Source of the DNA: an uncultured bacterium
GTDB lineage: Bacteria > Bacillota > Clostridia > Oscillospirales > Acutalibacteraceae
NCBI GenBank assembly: GCA_905215855.1
Contig: CAJMRT010000002.1
Coordinates: 37,155-101,154, forward strand
DNA: 64,000 nt
Direction of reading: 5' to 3'
Of the stretch, positions 8,466-16,510 are shown piece by piece (position 1 is the stretch's first letter; every line of letters begins with the position of its first letter). The position numbers and the translations under genes were made by a program. The notes beneath the pieces were generated by a model. It had not been told where the DNA came from. It saw nothing but the letters and a program-made list of their open reading frames with translations, and ran no database searches.

Positions 8466-9641
8466 TTATACATCAAACATTTCAATTGAGCGTTCAAGGA
8501 TTCCACGCATATAGGCTATGGCGATTCCGTAGTTTGTGAACGGAACTCCGCTTTCAGCCGAACGGTTCATTCGGCTGATTACCTCTCTTGAATTGAGCAT
8601 ACACGCACCGCAATGGATTGCAAGTGAAAATTCCGACAAATTATTTGGGAAGCCTTTGCCTGAGCTTGTCACGATTTCAAAATTTTTACCCGTGTAATTT
8701 TTCAGCAATCGGGGAAGTTTTACCGTGCCGATGTCATCACATTGCCTGTGATGAGTGCAACCCTCGCTAATGAGAATTTTTTCACCGTCATTAAGCGACT
8801 CAATTGCCCTTGCACCGTTTACGGCAGTTTTCAGAAATCCCTTGTACCTCGCCATAAGAATTGAAAACGAGGTCAGTTTGATATCGTTCGGCACAATCTC
8901 CGAAACAGGCTTAAATACCTGACTGTCGGTTATGACGAGCTTTGGTTTTGTACCGAGATTTTTCAGAGTATCGGCAAGTTCGCTTTCACGCACACAAACA
9001 GGGATTGCTCCGCTGTCGAGCAAATCACGGATAACCTGCTGCTGCGGAAGAATTATTCTGCCCTTGGGGGCGGCGGAGTCAATCGGGATTACAAGCACAA
9101 CAAAGTCATTTTTATTAACAAGGTCACCGCAAAGCCTTTTATCGGATTTTTGTGCGTTTACAACTTTTGCGATTTTATCCTTTAAAAGTTCGATATTCGT
9201 GTTGTTTTTTGCACTTACAAAGATTTTACCGTCAGTAGTATTGTCAAGCAAATCGCATTTGTTGAACACAATAAGATACGGAATTTTCTTCTCTTCAAAA
9301 AGCGATACAAGTTCGTTTTCAATTGAGGTCATTCCGATTGTTCCGTCAACCACAAGCACGGCAATGTCAACACGGTTCAGCACAGCTTTTGTGCGTTCAA
9401 CACGCATTGTACCGAGAGTTCCTCCGTCATCAAAGCCTGCCGTGTCGATTATCACAACAGGACCGAGCGGAAGAAGCTCCATTGCCTTTTCCACAGGATC
9501 GGTTGTTGTGCCTTTTTTGTCCGATACAAGCGACATATTTTGATTTGTGACCGCATTCACAACGCTTGATTTTCCTGCATTTCGTCTGCCGAAAAATCCG
9601 ATGTGCAGTCGTTCCGACGACGGTGTATCATTCATTCCCAT
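8466..9641 (-). CDS. hydF: [FeFe]-hydrogenase maturation GTPase
   Basis: Scaffold protein that assembles and delivers the di-iron subcluster to [FeFe]-hydrogenase. From ATG 9641 it has 391 residues: a GTPase domain with GRRNAGKS at about 18-25, DTAGFDD and FNKCDLL; a middle dimerisation region; and a C-terminal iron-sulfur domain with CTHHRQCDD and HCGACM, matching the HydF cluster ligands. An in-frame TTG 15 bases further upstream overlaps the hydG stop, but GGAGG is placed 5 bases before ATG 9641. It is the last gene of hydE-hydG-hydF. No hydrogenase structural gene is in the window. Confidence 0.95.
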   Translation of the reverse strand: MGMNDTPSSERLHIGFFGRRNAGKSSVVNAVTNQNMSLVSDKKGTTTDPVEKAMELLPLGPVVIIDTAGFDDGGTLGTMRVERTKAVLNRVDIAVLVVDGTIGMTSIENELVSLFEEKKIPYLIVFNKCDLLDNTTDGKIFVSAKNNTNIELLKDKIAKVVNAQKSDKRLCGDLVNKNDFVVLVIPIDSAAPKGRIILPQQQVIRDLLDSGAIPVCVRESELADTLKNLGTKPKLVITDSQVFKPVSEIVPNDIKLTSFSILMARYKGFLKTAVNGARAIESLNDGEKILISEGCTHHRQCDDIGTVKLPRLLKNYTGKNFEIVTSSGKGFPNNLSEFSLAIHCGACMLNSREVISRMNRSAESGVPFTNYGIAIAYMRGILERSIEMFDV

Positions 9642-9652
9642 TACGCCCTCCG

Positions 9653-11080
9653 TCAAAATCTGAAATCTCTTTTATTGTTGTTTCTTATGTCAAAGATATG
9701 TTCTTTGGCAATGGTGCGTACTTTTTCGTTGGGGATTTTTTCGAGTTCCTGTTCAATGAGTTTTTGACCGACATTCCTTGTATCATCGCTTGCATAATCA
9801 ACAAGATATTCTTCAAGCGTCATAAGGGCGTTGGGGTGGCAACAGTTCTGAATCTGACCGCTCTTGCAAAGCGACATAAAGCGGTCGCCCGTTCTGCCCT
9901 CACGGTAACAGGCGGTGCAGAATGACGGAATATAGCCGAGATTCATAAGCCACCTTACAACCTCATCAAGACTGCGGTTGTCGGAAACATCAAACTGAGC
10001 CGAATTTTCTTCTTCCGATTCGGGTTCGTCATATCCGCCTACGCTTGTGCGTGAGCCTCCGCTGATCTGAGAAATGCCGAGTTCAAGCACCTTTTTGCGA
10101 ACGCTTTCGCTCTCTCGGGTTGAAATAATCATACCCGTGTAGGGGACTGCAATTCTGATAATTGCTACTATTTTGGCAAAGGTTTCATCGTCAATTCCGT
10201 TGTCAAAATCATCGGGGTCAATATCATCAGCCGCCTTGATTCGGGGAACGCTGATTGTGTGAGGACCGACACCGTGAACAGCCTCAAGATGCTCTGCGTG
10301 CATAAGAAGTCCTGCAAGCTCATAGCGGTAAAGCTCAAGCCCGAAAAGCACACCGATTCCCACATCATCAATACCGCCCTGCATGGCTCTGTCCATTGCC
10401 TCGGTGTGGTAATTGTAGTTATGCTTGGGACCTGTAGGGTGGAGCTGTTCGTAACTCTTTTTATTGTAGGTTTCCTGAAAAAGAATGTATGTGCCGATTC
10501 CTGCTTCCTTGAGCTTTTTATAATTTTCAACGGTTGTTGCGGCAATGTTCACATTAACCCGTCTGATTGCACCGTTCTTGTGATTGACCGAATAAATGGT
10601 CTTTATGCAGTCGAGAATGTACTCAATCGGGTTGTTTACGGGATCCTCGCCTGCCTCAATCGCAAGACGCTTGTGTCCCATATCCTGAAGTGCGATAACT
10701 TCTTTTCTGACCTCATCCTGCGTAAGCTTTTTACGGCAGATGTGTTTGTTCTTTGCATGATACGGGCAATAAACACAGCCGTTTACGCAGTAGTTTGAAA
10801 GATAGAGAGGGGCGAACATGACAATTCTGTCGCCGTAAAAATCCTTCTTAATTTGACGGGCAAGGTTGTAGATTTCTTTGATTCTCTCTTTATCTTCACA
10901 AGCTAAAAGAACGCTTGCCTCACGGTGATTGATACCCTTTTTGAGCCTTGCTTTTTCGATTATTTTATCAACAAGTTCAAGGTTGTTTTTATTTTTATCG
11001 GCAAATTTCAGGGAGTCAAGAATTTCTTCGTCATTGATAAACTCCTCCGCTTTCAGCGAATTTTTATCGTACTTATTCAT
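9653..11080 (-). CDS. hydG: [FeFe]-hydrogenase H-cluster radical SAM maturase (tyrosine lyase)
   Basis: Cleaves tyrosine to provide CO and cyanide for the H-cluster. The 475 residues match HydG. The radical SAM CX3CX2C ligands are C98, C102 and C105 (NYCVNGCVYC), and the C-terminal auxiliary cluster ligands sit in FCTACYREG ... IQNCC. ThiH-like radical SAM proteins lack that C-terminal part, so the call is firm. AAAGGAAA precedes the ATG. It lies 16 bases after hydE. Confidence 0.97.
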   Translation of the reverse strand: MNKYDKNSLKAEEFINDEEILDSLKFADKNKNNLELVDKIIEKARLKKGINHREASVLLACEDKERIKEIYNLARQIKKDFYGDRIVMFAPLYLSNYCVNGCVYCPYHAKNKHICRKKLTQDEVRKEVIALQDMGHKRLAIEAGEDPVNNPIEYILDCIKTIYSVNHKNGAIRRVNVNIAATTVENYKKLKEAGIGTYILFQETYNKKSYEQLHPTGPKHNYNYHTEAMDRAMQGGIDDVGIGVLFGLELYRYELAGLLMHAEHLEAVHGVGPHTISVPRIKAADDIDPDDFDNGIDDETFAKIVAIIRIAVPYTGMIISTRESESVRKKVLELGISQISGGSRTSVGGYDEPESEEENSAQFDVSDNRSLDEVVRWLMNLGYIPSFCTACYREGRTGDRFMSLCKSGQIQNCCHPNALMTLEEYLVDYASDDTRNVGQKLIEQELEKIPNEKVRTIAKEHIFDIRNNNKRDFRF

Positions 11081-11096
11081 AATATTTCCTTTCGGA

Positions 11097-12146
11097 TTAA
11101 ATATCCGCTTTGTAATCTCCTCGGTCGGTCACGATTTCACATCCGATTTTTTTCATTCTGTCTGCAAGACAGCCGATACATTGTGCCGCTTCGTCTCCCG
11201 TACAGATTTTGTTGTCGTAGAGCGAGTAATCTTTTCTGTGCTTAACAGGGGAAAGGTTGGGCATTACAACATTTGCACCGTGAAGAATGCCCTTTTCCCG
11301 ACCAAGCGGATCGACCGTACCCAAGGCGGTTGTTGCCGGCAAAAGAATGTTCGGTTTTAAAAGCCTTATTATTGAAAGCAACATAAGCACAAGGCTTACA
11401 TCGCCATGATTTTCGTTTTTAAATTTTGTGTCTTTGTGCGGTACAAACGGACCTATTCCGCACATTTCGGGACTTAATTTTTCAATAAATTTTAAATCCT
11501 TGACAAGCATTTCGGGAGTTTGGAACGGTGAGCCGACCATAAATCCTGCGCCTGTCTGATAACCTATTCTCTTTAAATTATACAGGCATTGCATTCGGTT
11601 TTCAAGTGACATTTCGGGCGGATGCAACACGGAATAGTGTTTTTTGTCGGCTGTTTCGTGACGGAGAAGATATCTGTCTGCGCCGCTGTCAAAAAGTCTT
11701 TGATAGCTTTCATACGACCTTTCGCCAAGCGAGAGCGTTACGGCACAATCGGGAAATCTATTTTTTATTTCCGACACAATGCCGCACATCACATCATCTG
11801 TAAAAAATCCGTCCTCACCGCCCTGCAACACAAATGTGCGGAATCCGAGTTCGTGTCCGTTTTGGCAACACGAGAGAATTTCATCCTTTGAAAGTCGGTA
11901 ACGCACGGCATTGTCGTTTGAACGGCGAAGTCCGCAGTAAAAGCAATCATTCTTGCATATACTTGAAAATTCAATCAAGCCACGGATATAGATTTTGTTG
12001 CCGAAAATTTTGTCGGCAGTATCTCTTGCACATTTGCGAAGATATTCAAAATCTTTTTCATCGTAAGTTGTAATCAGCTGTAAAAGCTCGCTTTCACAGG
12101 CTGTGTGCATGGTATTCAGTTTTTGAATAATTTCAATATTTCTCAT
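11097..12146 (-). CDS. hydE: [FeFe]-hydrogenase H-cluster radical SAM maturase
   Basis: Radical SAM enzyme that acts with HydG and HydF to build the dithiomethylamine-bridged di-iron site. It has 349 residues and CX3CX2C ligands at C64, C68 and C71 (SICKNDCFYCGLRR), followed by the YRLSKDEIL and FVLQGGEDG segments usual in HydE/BioB-like barrels. It is first gene of the maturation operon. The ribosome site is weak (GTGAAAAATT before ATG), and a terminator hairpin ends only about 20 bases upstream, leaving little room for a promoter. Confidence 0.95.
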   Translation of the reverse strand: MRNIEIIQKLNTMHTACESELLQLITTYDEKDFEYLRKCARDTADKIFGNKIYIRGLIEFSSICKNDCFYCGLRRSNDNAVRYRLSKDEILSCCQNGHELGFRTFVLQGGEDGFFTDDVMCGIVSEIKNRFPDCAVTLSLGERSYESYQRLFDSGADRYLLRHETADKKHYSVLHPPEMSLENRMQCLYNLKRIGYQTGAGFMVGSPFQTPEMLVKDLKFIEKLSPEMCGIGPFVPHKDTKFKNENHGDVSLVLMLLSIIRLLKPNILLPATTALGTVDPLGREKGILHGANVVMPNLSPVKHRKDYSLYDNKICTGDEAAQCIGCLADRMKKIGCEIVTDRGDYKADI

Positions 12147-12157
12147 AATTTTTCACA

Positions 12158-12185
12158 TTAAAAGAGGACGGCATTTCTGCCGTCC
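12158..12185 (-). terminator. Terminator between TPM cluster and hydE
   Basis: On the minus strand GGACGGCA-GAAA-TGCCGTCC (12185-12166) is followed by TCTTTTAA. It should end transcripts of the four-gene cluster upstream, or attenuate readthrough into hydE. Confidence 0.8.
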
Positions 12186-12234
12186 CCAAACAGAGAATAC
12201 AGCATTCTCCGTAAAATTCAAATAGTTTTCAGCA

Positions 12235-13053
12235 TTAAAAGCTTCTGCTTCCGCCGCCCGATGAACCGCCGCCACCGGAGGAGCTGCTTGATGAACCACC
12301 CGAGCTGCCGGAATCACTCCGGATTCTCGTAACGGAAACATGCTTTGTAAGGAAAATATCCTGCTTGTCGGTAAGCATAGTCTTGCTGTTTTTCTTGAGG
12401 TCATAAGTTCCTGCTTTGCCGTTGTGTTTGTAACGATTTTTCACTACAATAACAACAATAACGGCAACAATGATTGAACCGCCTGCAATGAAAATACCGT
12501 AATGCTTTACGACATAGAGGAATTTGTTATCCTCTTTTTCCTGCAAATCAATATTTTCGTTTGACTCGTCATCGTCAATACCCTCGTCATAGTAGTGGTC
12601 AACATAATAGATGAATTGTTCGGCAGCACTGTAATAGTTGCCTTGCTTCATATCACGCTGAACATCATCAAGAAGAGTATTAACACGGCCATCGCCGAAA
12701 TAATACATCGCATCGCCTTTTGTTCTAAAGTCGATTGCTCTGCCTTTCATATCAATCGTGAGTATAACGCCCGCCGTAGTTTTGCCGTATTTGTCGGCAT
12801 AATAACGATTTGCAAACGGTTTGATATCGTCCTCGGTTTTGCCCTCGTTGTTAGTATAGATAACCGCAACCCAGCCTGTTTTTTGAGCAAAAGCGTCAAG
12901 TTCCGCCTGAAGCTGTGTTTCTTCCTCCGAGGTGAACAGTTCGGCATCATCACGGAGTTCTGTTTGTCCCGCCGCAAAAACAAAGAGCGGAGTGCAGAAA
13001 ACCATAATCATTGCCGCAAGTATTGCGGAAAGTCTTTTTGTCACATTCATCAT
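12235..13053 (-). CDS. TPM-domain (YgcG-like) membrane protein
   Basis: A 272-residue protein with a signal segment ending at about AAG (residue 29), an exported TPM domain (about 30-160; DDAELFTSEEETQLQ, GVILTIDMKGRAIDF), a transmembrane helix (GIFIAGGSIIVAVIVVIVV) and a cytoplasmic tail ending in a Ser/Gly-rich tract before RSF. TPM domains occur in YgcG proteins and in the plant thylakoid protein TLP18.3; a phosphatase activity has been proposed, but the bacterial role is not settled. Its start overlaps the stop of the next gene upstream (ATGA), so the two are coupled. It is last gene of the four-gene cluster at 12.2-16.5 kb. Confidence 0.85.
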   Translation of the reverse strand: MMNVTKRLSAILAAMIMVFCTPLFVFAAGQTELRDDAELFTSEEETQLQAELDAFAQKTGWVAVIYTNNEGKTEDDIKPFANRYYADKYGKTTAGVILTIDMKGRAIDFRTKGDAMYYFGDGRVNTLLDDVQRDMKQGNYYSAAEQFIYYVDHYYDEGIDDDESNENIDLQEKEDNKFLYVVKHYGIFIAGGSIIVAVIVVIVVKNRYKHNGKAGTYDLKKNSKTMLTDKQDIFLTKHVSVTRIRSDSGSSGGSSSSSSGGGGSSGGGSRSF

Positions 13054-14174
13054 AAGAACAACAGACCTCCCAACAAGCCGAGTGCCATAAGCGCTGCGGC
13101 AATAATTGCAGCAAAAGCAAGAAGCTTTCCTGCGGAGGTAGGAAGCTCACCGTAGGTTTTGCCCGTCTGACCGTTAATTGCAAACGGCAGAATTTTACCC
13201 CTGTATTTATAGGTTACAACCCAAACGGGCAAAAGGGTATAGTTCCATTTTTCGAGGTCGATTTTATCGTTGTAGCTCTGAATCTGAACAGCACTGTATC
13301 CGCTTGCCGTGTCTTTCATAAGCTGTTGACAGTAGCCGTTGATTCTTGTTTGAACTGCCTGTGCAACCTCATTTTGCTCAATGTCACGCTTTTCTGCCTG
13401 AAAGCCCGAAAGATAGGACATTGCAAACGGGTGAGCCTCGCCCAAATCGTAAGGGTGTACGCATTGGAGCATATCTCTGTCCTGACCTTTTAACGCTCTT
13501 TCAAAAACATTATTCACGATCAGATCGCCTGCTCTGTGGAGCTCAAAAACCTTTGTTTCCGTGTAACGGTCATCTCCGACAGTCCACGAACGAACCTTTT
13601 CGCCCTTTGCAACCATTTGTGCGTTACGCTGTTCGTCAACATACCAATACGGAAAATACACACCCGTGAGTTTGTCAAAATGCTTTTCGCTGACAAAATT
13701 CTTTGGCAAAAACCATTTCTTTTTGCACATTTCAAGGAACTTGTCAATTGCCTTCTGCTTTGAAAGCTTGAACGGAATCACACGGTCGGGTTTAAATTCA
13801 CCCGAAAGTCTGCCGCCGAGAACAACAGGATTCTGACAATAGAAGCAGGTTGTTGCAGCAGTTGACGCTGTTGTAACAACCTGGGCACCGCAGCTTGGGC
13901 AGTTGTAGATAACAGCCTCTTCCTCGGTTTTGCTTTCTGCCTGTGTGCTGTCATTGCTCTGCGCCTGCTTGGCGGCATTCTCTTTAGCCTTTTCCTGTTC
14001 CTTTTTCTCCTGCTTTTCTGCGCTGTTCTCTTTTTGCTCCTTCTTGGCAAAAAAATCCTGAACATACTTTTCCGTAAAATCGGACATACAGTATTCACAA
14101 CTGAACATCTGCTTATCGGGATTGAATTTCAGCGGAGCGGCGCAGTTCGGACAGGTGTAGTTTACAGTTGCCAT
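13050..14174 (-). CDS. Zinc-ribbon membrane-anchored protein, unknown function
   Basis: A 374-residue protein with two zinc ribbons: CPNC...CEYC at about residues 8-30 and CPSC...CFYC at about 92-115. Between them is a charged Glu/Lys/Gln stretch (about 40-85), probably a coiled coil. A soluble domain with GVYFPYWYVD follows, and the protein ends with a hydrophobic helix (about 350-374). No signal peptide is seen, so it is likely a tail-anchored cytoplasmic protein. AAGGGG precedes the ATG. The overlap with the TPM gene and the downstream position relative to the SPFH gene tie it to that cluster. I know of no assigned function. Confidence 0.8.
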   Translation of the reverse strand: MATVNYTCPNCAAPLKFNPDKQMFSCEYCMSDFTEKYVQDFFAKKEQKENSAEKQEKKEQEKAKENAAKQAQSNDSTQAESKTEEEAVIYNCPSCGAQVVTTASTAATTCFYCQNPVVLGGRLSGEFKPDRVIPFKLSKQKAIDKFLEMCKKKWFLPKNFVSEKHFDKLTGVYFPYWYVDEQRNAQMVAKGEKVRSWTVGDDRYTETKVFELHRAGDLIVNNVFERALKGQDRDMLQCVHPYDLGEAHPFAMSYLSGFQAEKRDIEQNEVAQAVQTRINGYCQQLMKDTASGYSAVQIQSYNDKIDLEKWNYTLLPVWVVTYKYRGKILPFAINGQTGKTYGELPTSAGKLLAFAAIIAAALMALGLLGGLLFL

Positions 14175-14251
14175 AACTTACCCCTTATAATTAAATTCTG
14201 AAATATCCCCCTCCGTTTGAGAAGAGGGATTGTTTGTACTTAAAATTCAGA

Positions 14252-15493
14252 TTATTCTGTCTTTGTACCGCACTCGGGACAGAACTTTGCATTTGCAGAA
14301 AGCTCATATCCGCAGTTTGTGCAGAAACGCTTTTTGGGAGCCTCGGGCTTCTTTGAACCGCACTCCGAGCAGAACTTGCCTGTGTTTACCGCACCGCATG
14401 AGCAAGTCCATGAGCCTGCGGCTGCACCGCCTGCCTGCGGAGCGGGAGTCTGCTGCGGCTGAGCCTGTTGCTGTGGCTGAGTCGGCTGCTGCTGACGGTA
14501 CTGCGGATTCTGCTGATAACCGCCCATGATATTTCCGCCGGCATTCATACCCATGCCCATGCCCATAAAGCCTGCCATTGCACCGTTTGCATTTGAGCCG
14601 GCATCTTTAAGGCCCTCTGAAATATTGGCTGCAACATAGCCCTGCTGAACTGCTGCGTCCGAGAGCATTGCACCCTTGTTGCGCATATTGATGAGATCCT
14701 GACTGTCCTCTGTGTAGGAAACATCCATACCAACGGCAAAGACCTCCATACCGCGAGCCTGTGTCCATTCCTCATCAAGCGTCTGTGCCATATACTGACC
14801 GATAAGACGCTGTTTTGACTTGATAAAGCTGATTCTCTCACCATCGGCGGAATACTGGTTGATTGCAGAACCGAGAGCGCCTACAAATTCCTCGTTATAC
14901 TGTGCTCTTACATCTGCGAAATCAACAGACTTGTTTTCCGTAACAGCCTCTCTCGGAATAACCTCCTGATAGAACTTGAACGGCTCAACAACCTTGATTG
15001 AATATGTACCGTGAGCACGGAGCATAAGCTCTGAATTGTAAAAATTGTCAAAGTAGTTTACGGGAGTTGATGTTCCGAAAGGAATACCCTTGATTTCCTG
15101 AAGATTTATATAGAAAACTCTCTGAGCCTGTGAGGGGATTCCGCCGTACTTAATACGGTTAAATGTTTCCTTGATCGAATCACCGAACTGACCGCAGAAA
15201 AGTGACGGCATTGAGCTGTTATTTACCTTAAAATAACCCGGCTCTGCAGTAAAGTCAACAATCTTACCGCCGTCAATAAGAATCATCATCTGATTATCGT
15301 AAACATGAATTACAGAACCGTTTGATACGATGTTTTCAGAACCCTTTTTGTTCTGACTTTTGCCGTTCTGTGAAACAAGCTGGCCGGGACAGATGAGGGT
15401 GTTGTCGCCCATAGGGGACGGTTCAATGACCTCGAGCCATGAATCTGCGAGTCCGCCTCCGACTGCATTTATCGCTGCTTTAATAATACCCAT
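14252..15493 (-). CDS. SPFH-domain protein with C-terminal zinc ribbons (YdjI-like)
   Basis: A 413-residue protein with an SPFH/virion-core-like domain in the first 300 residues (IEPSPMGDNTLICPGQ, LMLRAHGTYSIKVVEPF, QTLDEEWTQARGMEVF). It continues through a Gly/Met-rich stretch and a Gln/Pro-rich linker to two zinc ribbons at the C-terminus (CSCG...CSECG and CTNCG...CPECG). SPFH proteins form oligomers at membranes. B. subtilis YdjI, a relative, is linked to membrane recruitment of PspA. Here no PspA gene is nearby. There is a Gly-rich N-terminus with no signal peptide. It is the second gene in transcription order of the cluster. Confidence 0.85.
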   Translation of the reverse strand: MGIIKAAINAVGGGLADSWLEVIEPSPMGDNTLICPGQLVSQNGKSQNKKGSENIVSNGSVIHVYDNQMMILIDGGKIVDFTAEPGYFKVNNSSMPSLFCGQFGDSIKETFNRIKYGGIPSQAQRVFYINLQEIKGIPFGTSTPVNYFDNFYNSELMLRAHGTYSIKVVEPFKFYQEVIPREAVTENKSVDFADVRAQYNEEFVGALGSAINQYSADGERISFIKSKQRLIGQYMAQTLDEEWTQARGMEVFAVGMDVSYTEDSQDLINMRNKGAMLSDAAVQQGYVAANISEGLKDAGSNANGAMAGFMGMGMGMNAGGNIMGGYQQNPQYRQQQPTQPQQQAQPQQTPAPQAGGAAAGSWTCSCGAVNTGKFCSECGSKKPEAPKKRFCTNCGYELSANAKFCPECGTKTE

Positions 15494-15655
15494 AATTTAA
15501 CTCCTTAATTTTTGTAGCTTATAGCTGATTTTTCAAATATTGCTGTTGTACTAATAATAATATGTTTGAAGAAAAATTTCAATACTATTATTAAAAAACA
15601 GGCTGAATGGCATATGTTTTTTATTGTTCCAATGTTTGGCCATGATAAATAATGC

Positions 15656-15703
15656 AAAAAGACGGTCGGGAAGAGGGCGTTTGGCTCTGACAACCCGACC
15701 GTC
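15656..15703 (-). terminator. Terminator after Tim44-like gene
   Basis: Minus strand GACGGTCGGG ... CCCGACCGTC, a perfect 10-bp stem (15703-15694 with 15670-15661), followed by TTTTTGC. The loop is about 23 bases. It lies between the first gene of the cluster and the SPFH gene, so the latter may have its own promoter in the AT-rich stretch 15494-15650, or expression may be graded. Confidence 0.8.
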
Positions 15704-15709
15704 AAACTT

Positions 15710-16495
15710 TCAGAATTTTCTCTGTTGAAGTGTCTGTTCGTTTACGGAATTAAACTTCCACGAACGAATGTTAATTTCTTTTATTGCAGTTCCGCAGAAC
15801 TGACAAAATTTTTCTCCCAGCGTTTTTACGGGAGCGCCGCAGTTGGGGCAATTCACTCCGAGAGCGGTTGCTCTGTTATGAAGCCGATCAGCGTCCTGAA
15901 CATACATCAACTCAACCTCATAGATTGTCTGCATTCTGTTCTCTCTGCTGCCGAAGGTCACCTCATTATTCATATCGGTAACATACGAAAAGTAACCGAC
16001 AGACGCCTCAAAAAGTATCGTTACGGTTGCACCGTTTTTTATATAGCGGGCAATCTGAACATCGTAAATATTGACATCCTCATAGTGCTGTGTATTCGCA
16101 ACAGATGAAAGCTGGTCGATAATTCCCTGAACATAGTTTGTAAAATTCGGAGTAACCTCCTCCGCAATAACGCTGAGCCTTTTTGACTCAACCGCCGAAA
16201 AGTAGTTTCGCAAAAGTGAACGGGTTTTGTTCATATACTGCTCAACATCAAGCTCGGGAAAATCCTTTTTTATCATTGGCATATAAACCGAGGTCATTCC
16301 GTGAAGCGAACGGGGAGTTTCTCGCATTTGCTCCTGATCCTCTTTCACGCCCTGAATGCCCTCTATAAGGGAGCTTGTGCCGAACAATGTTCTTGAAAGA
16401 TGTCTTATCTTACTGACAATTACCGTAACTATAATTGCTATTGCAAGTACGACTATCGACACAGAGATGATTATTGCAATTGTATCCGGACTCAT
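15710..16495 (-). CDS. Membrane protein with Tim44-like domain and zinc ribbon
   Basis: A 261-residue protein with an N-terminal transmembrane helix (about 5-28, AIIISVSIVVLAIAIIVTVI), a cytoplasmic domain with features of the Tim44/MRPL45 fold (about 85-205, FPELDVEQYMNKTRSLLRNY, VTILFEASVGYFSYV), and a C-terminal zinc ribbon CPNCGAPVK...FCQFCG at about 218-238. The domain call is by resemblance. It is first in the four-gene leftward cluster after aspS and shares the zinc-ribbon feature with two of its neighbours. Confidence 0.7.
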   Translation of the reverse strand: MSPDTIAIIISVSIVVLAIAIIVTVIVSKIRHLSRTLFGTSSLIEGIQGVKEDQEQMRETPRSLHGMTSVYMPMIKKDFPELDVEQYMNKTRSLLRNYFSAVESKRLSVIAEEVTPNFTNYVQGIIDQLSSVANTQHYEDVNIYDVQIARYIKNGATVTILFEASVGYFSYVTDMNNEVTFGSRENRMQTIYEVELMYVQDADRLHNRATALGVNCPNCGAPVKTLGEKFCQFCGTAIKEINIRSWKFNSVNEQTLQQRKF

Positions 16496-16510
16496 AGATT
16501 ATACCCTTAA

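Noticed and set aside
12595..13155. Plus-strand open frame of 186 codons over the TPM gene
   Set aside because: Shadow of a signal-peptide-bearing gene; low-complexity product with no support.
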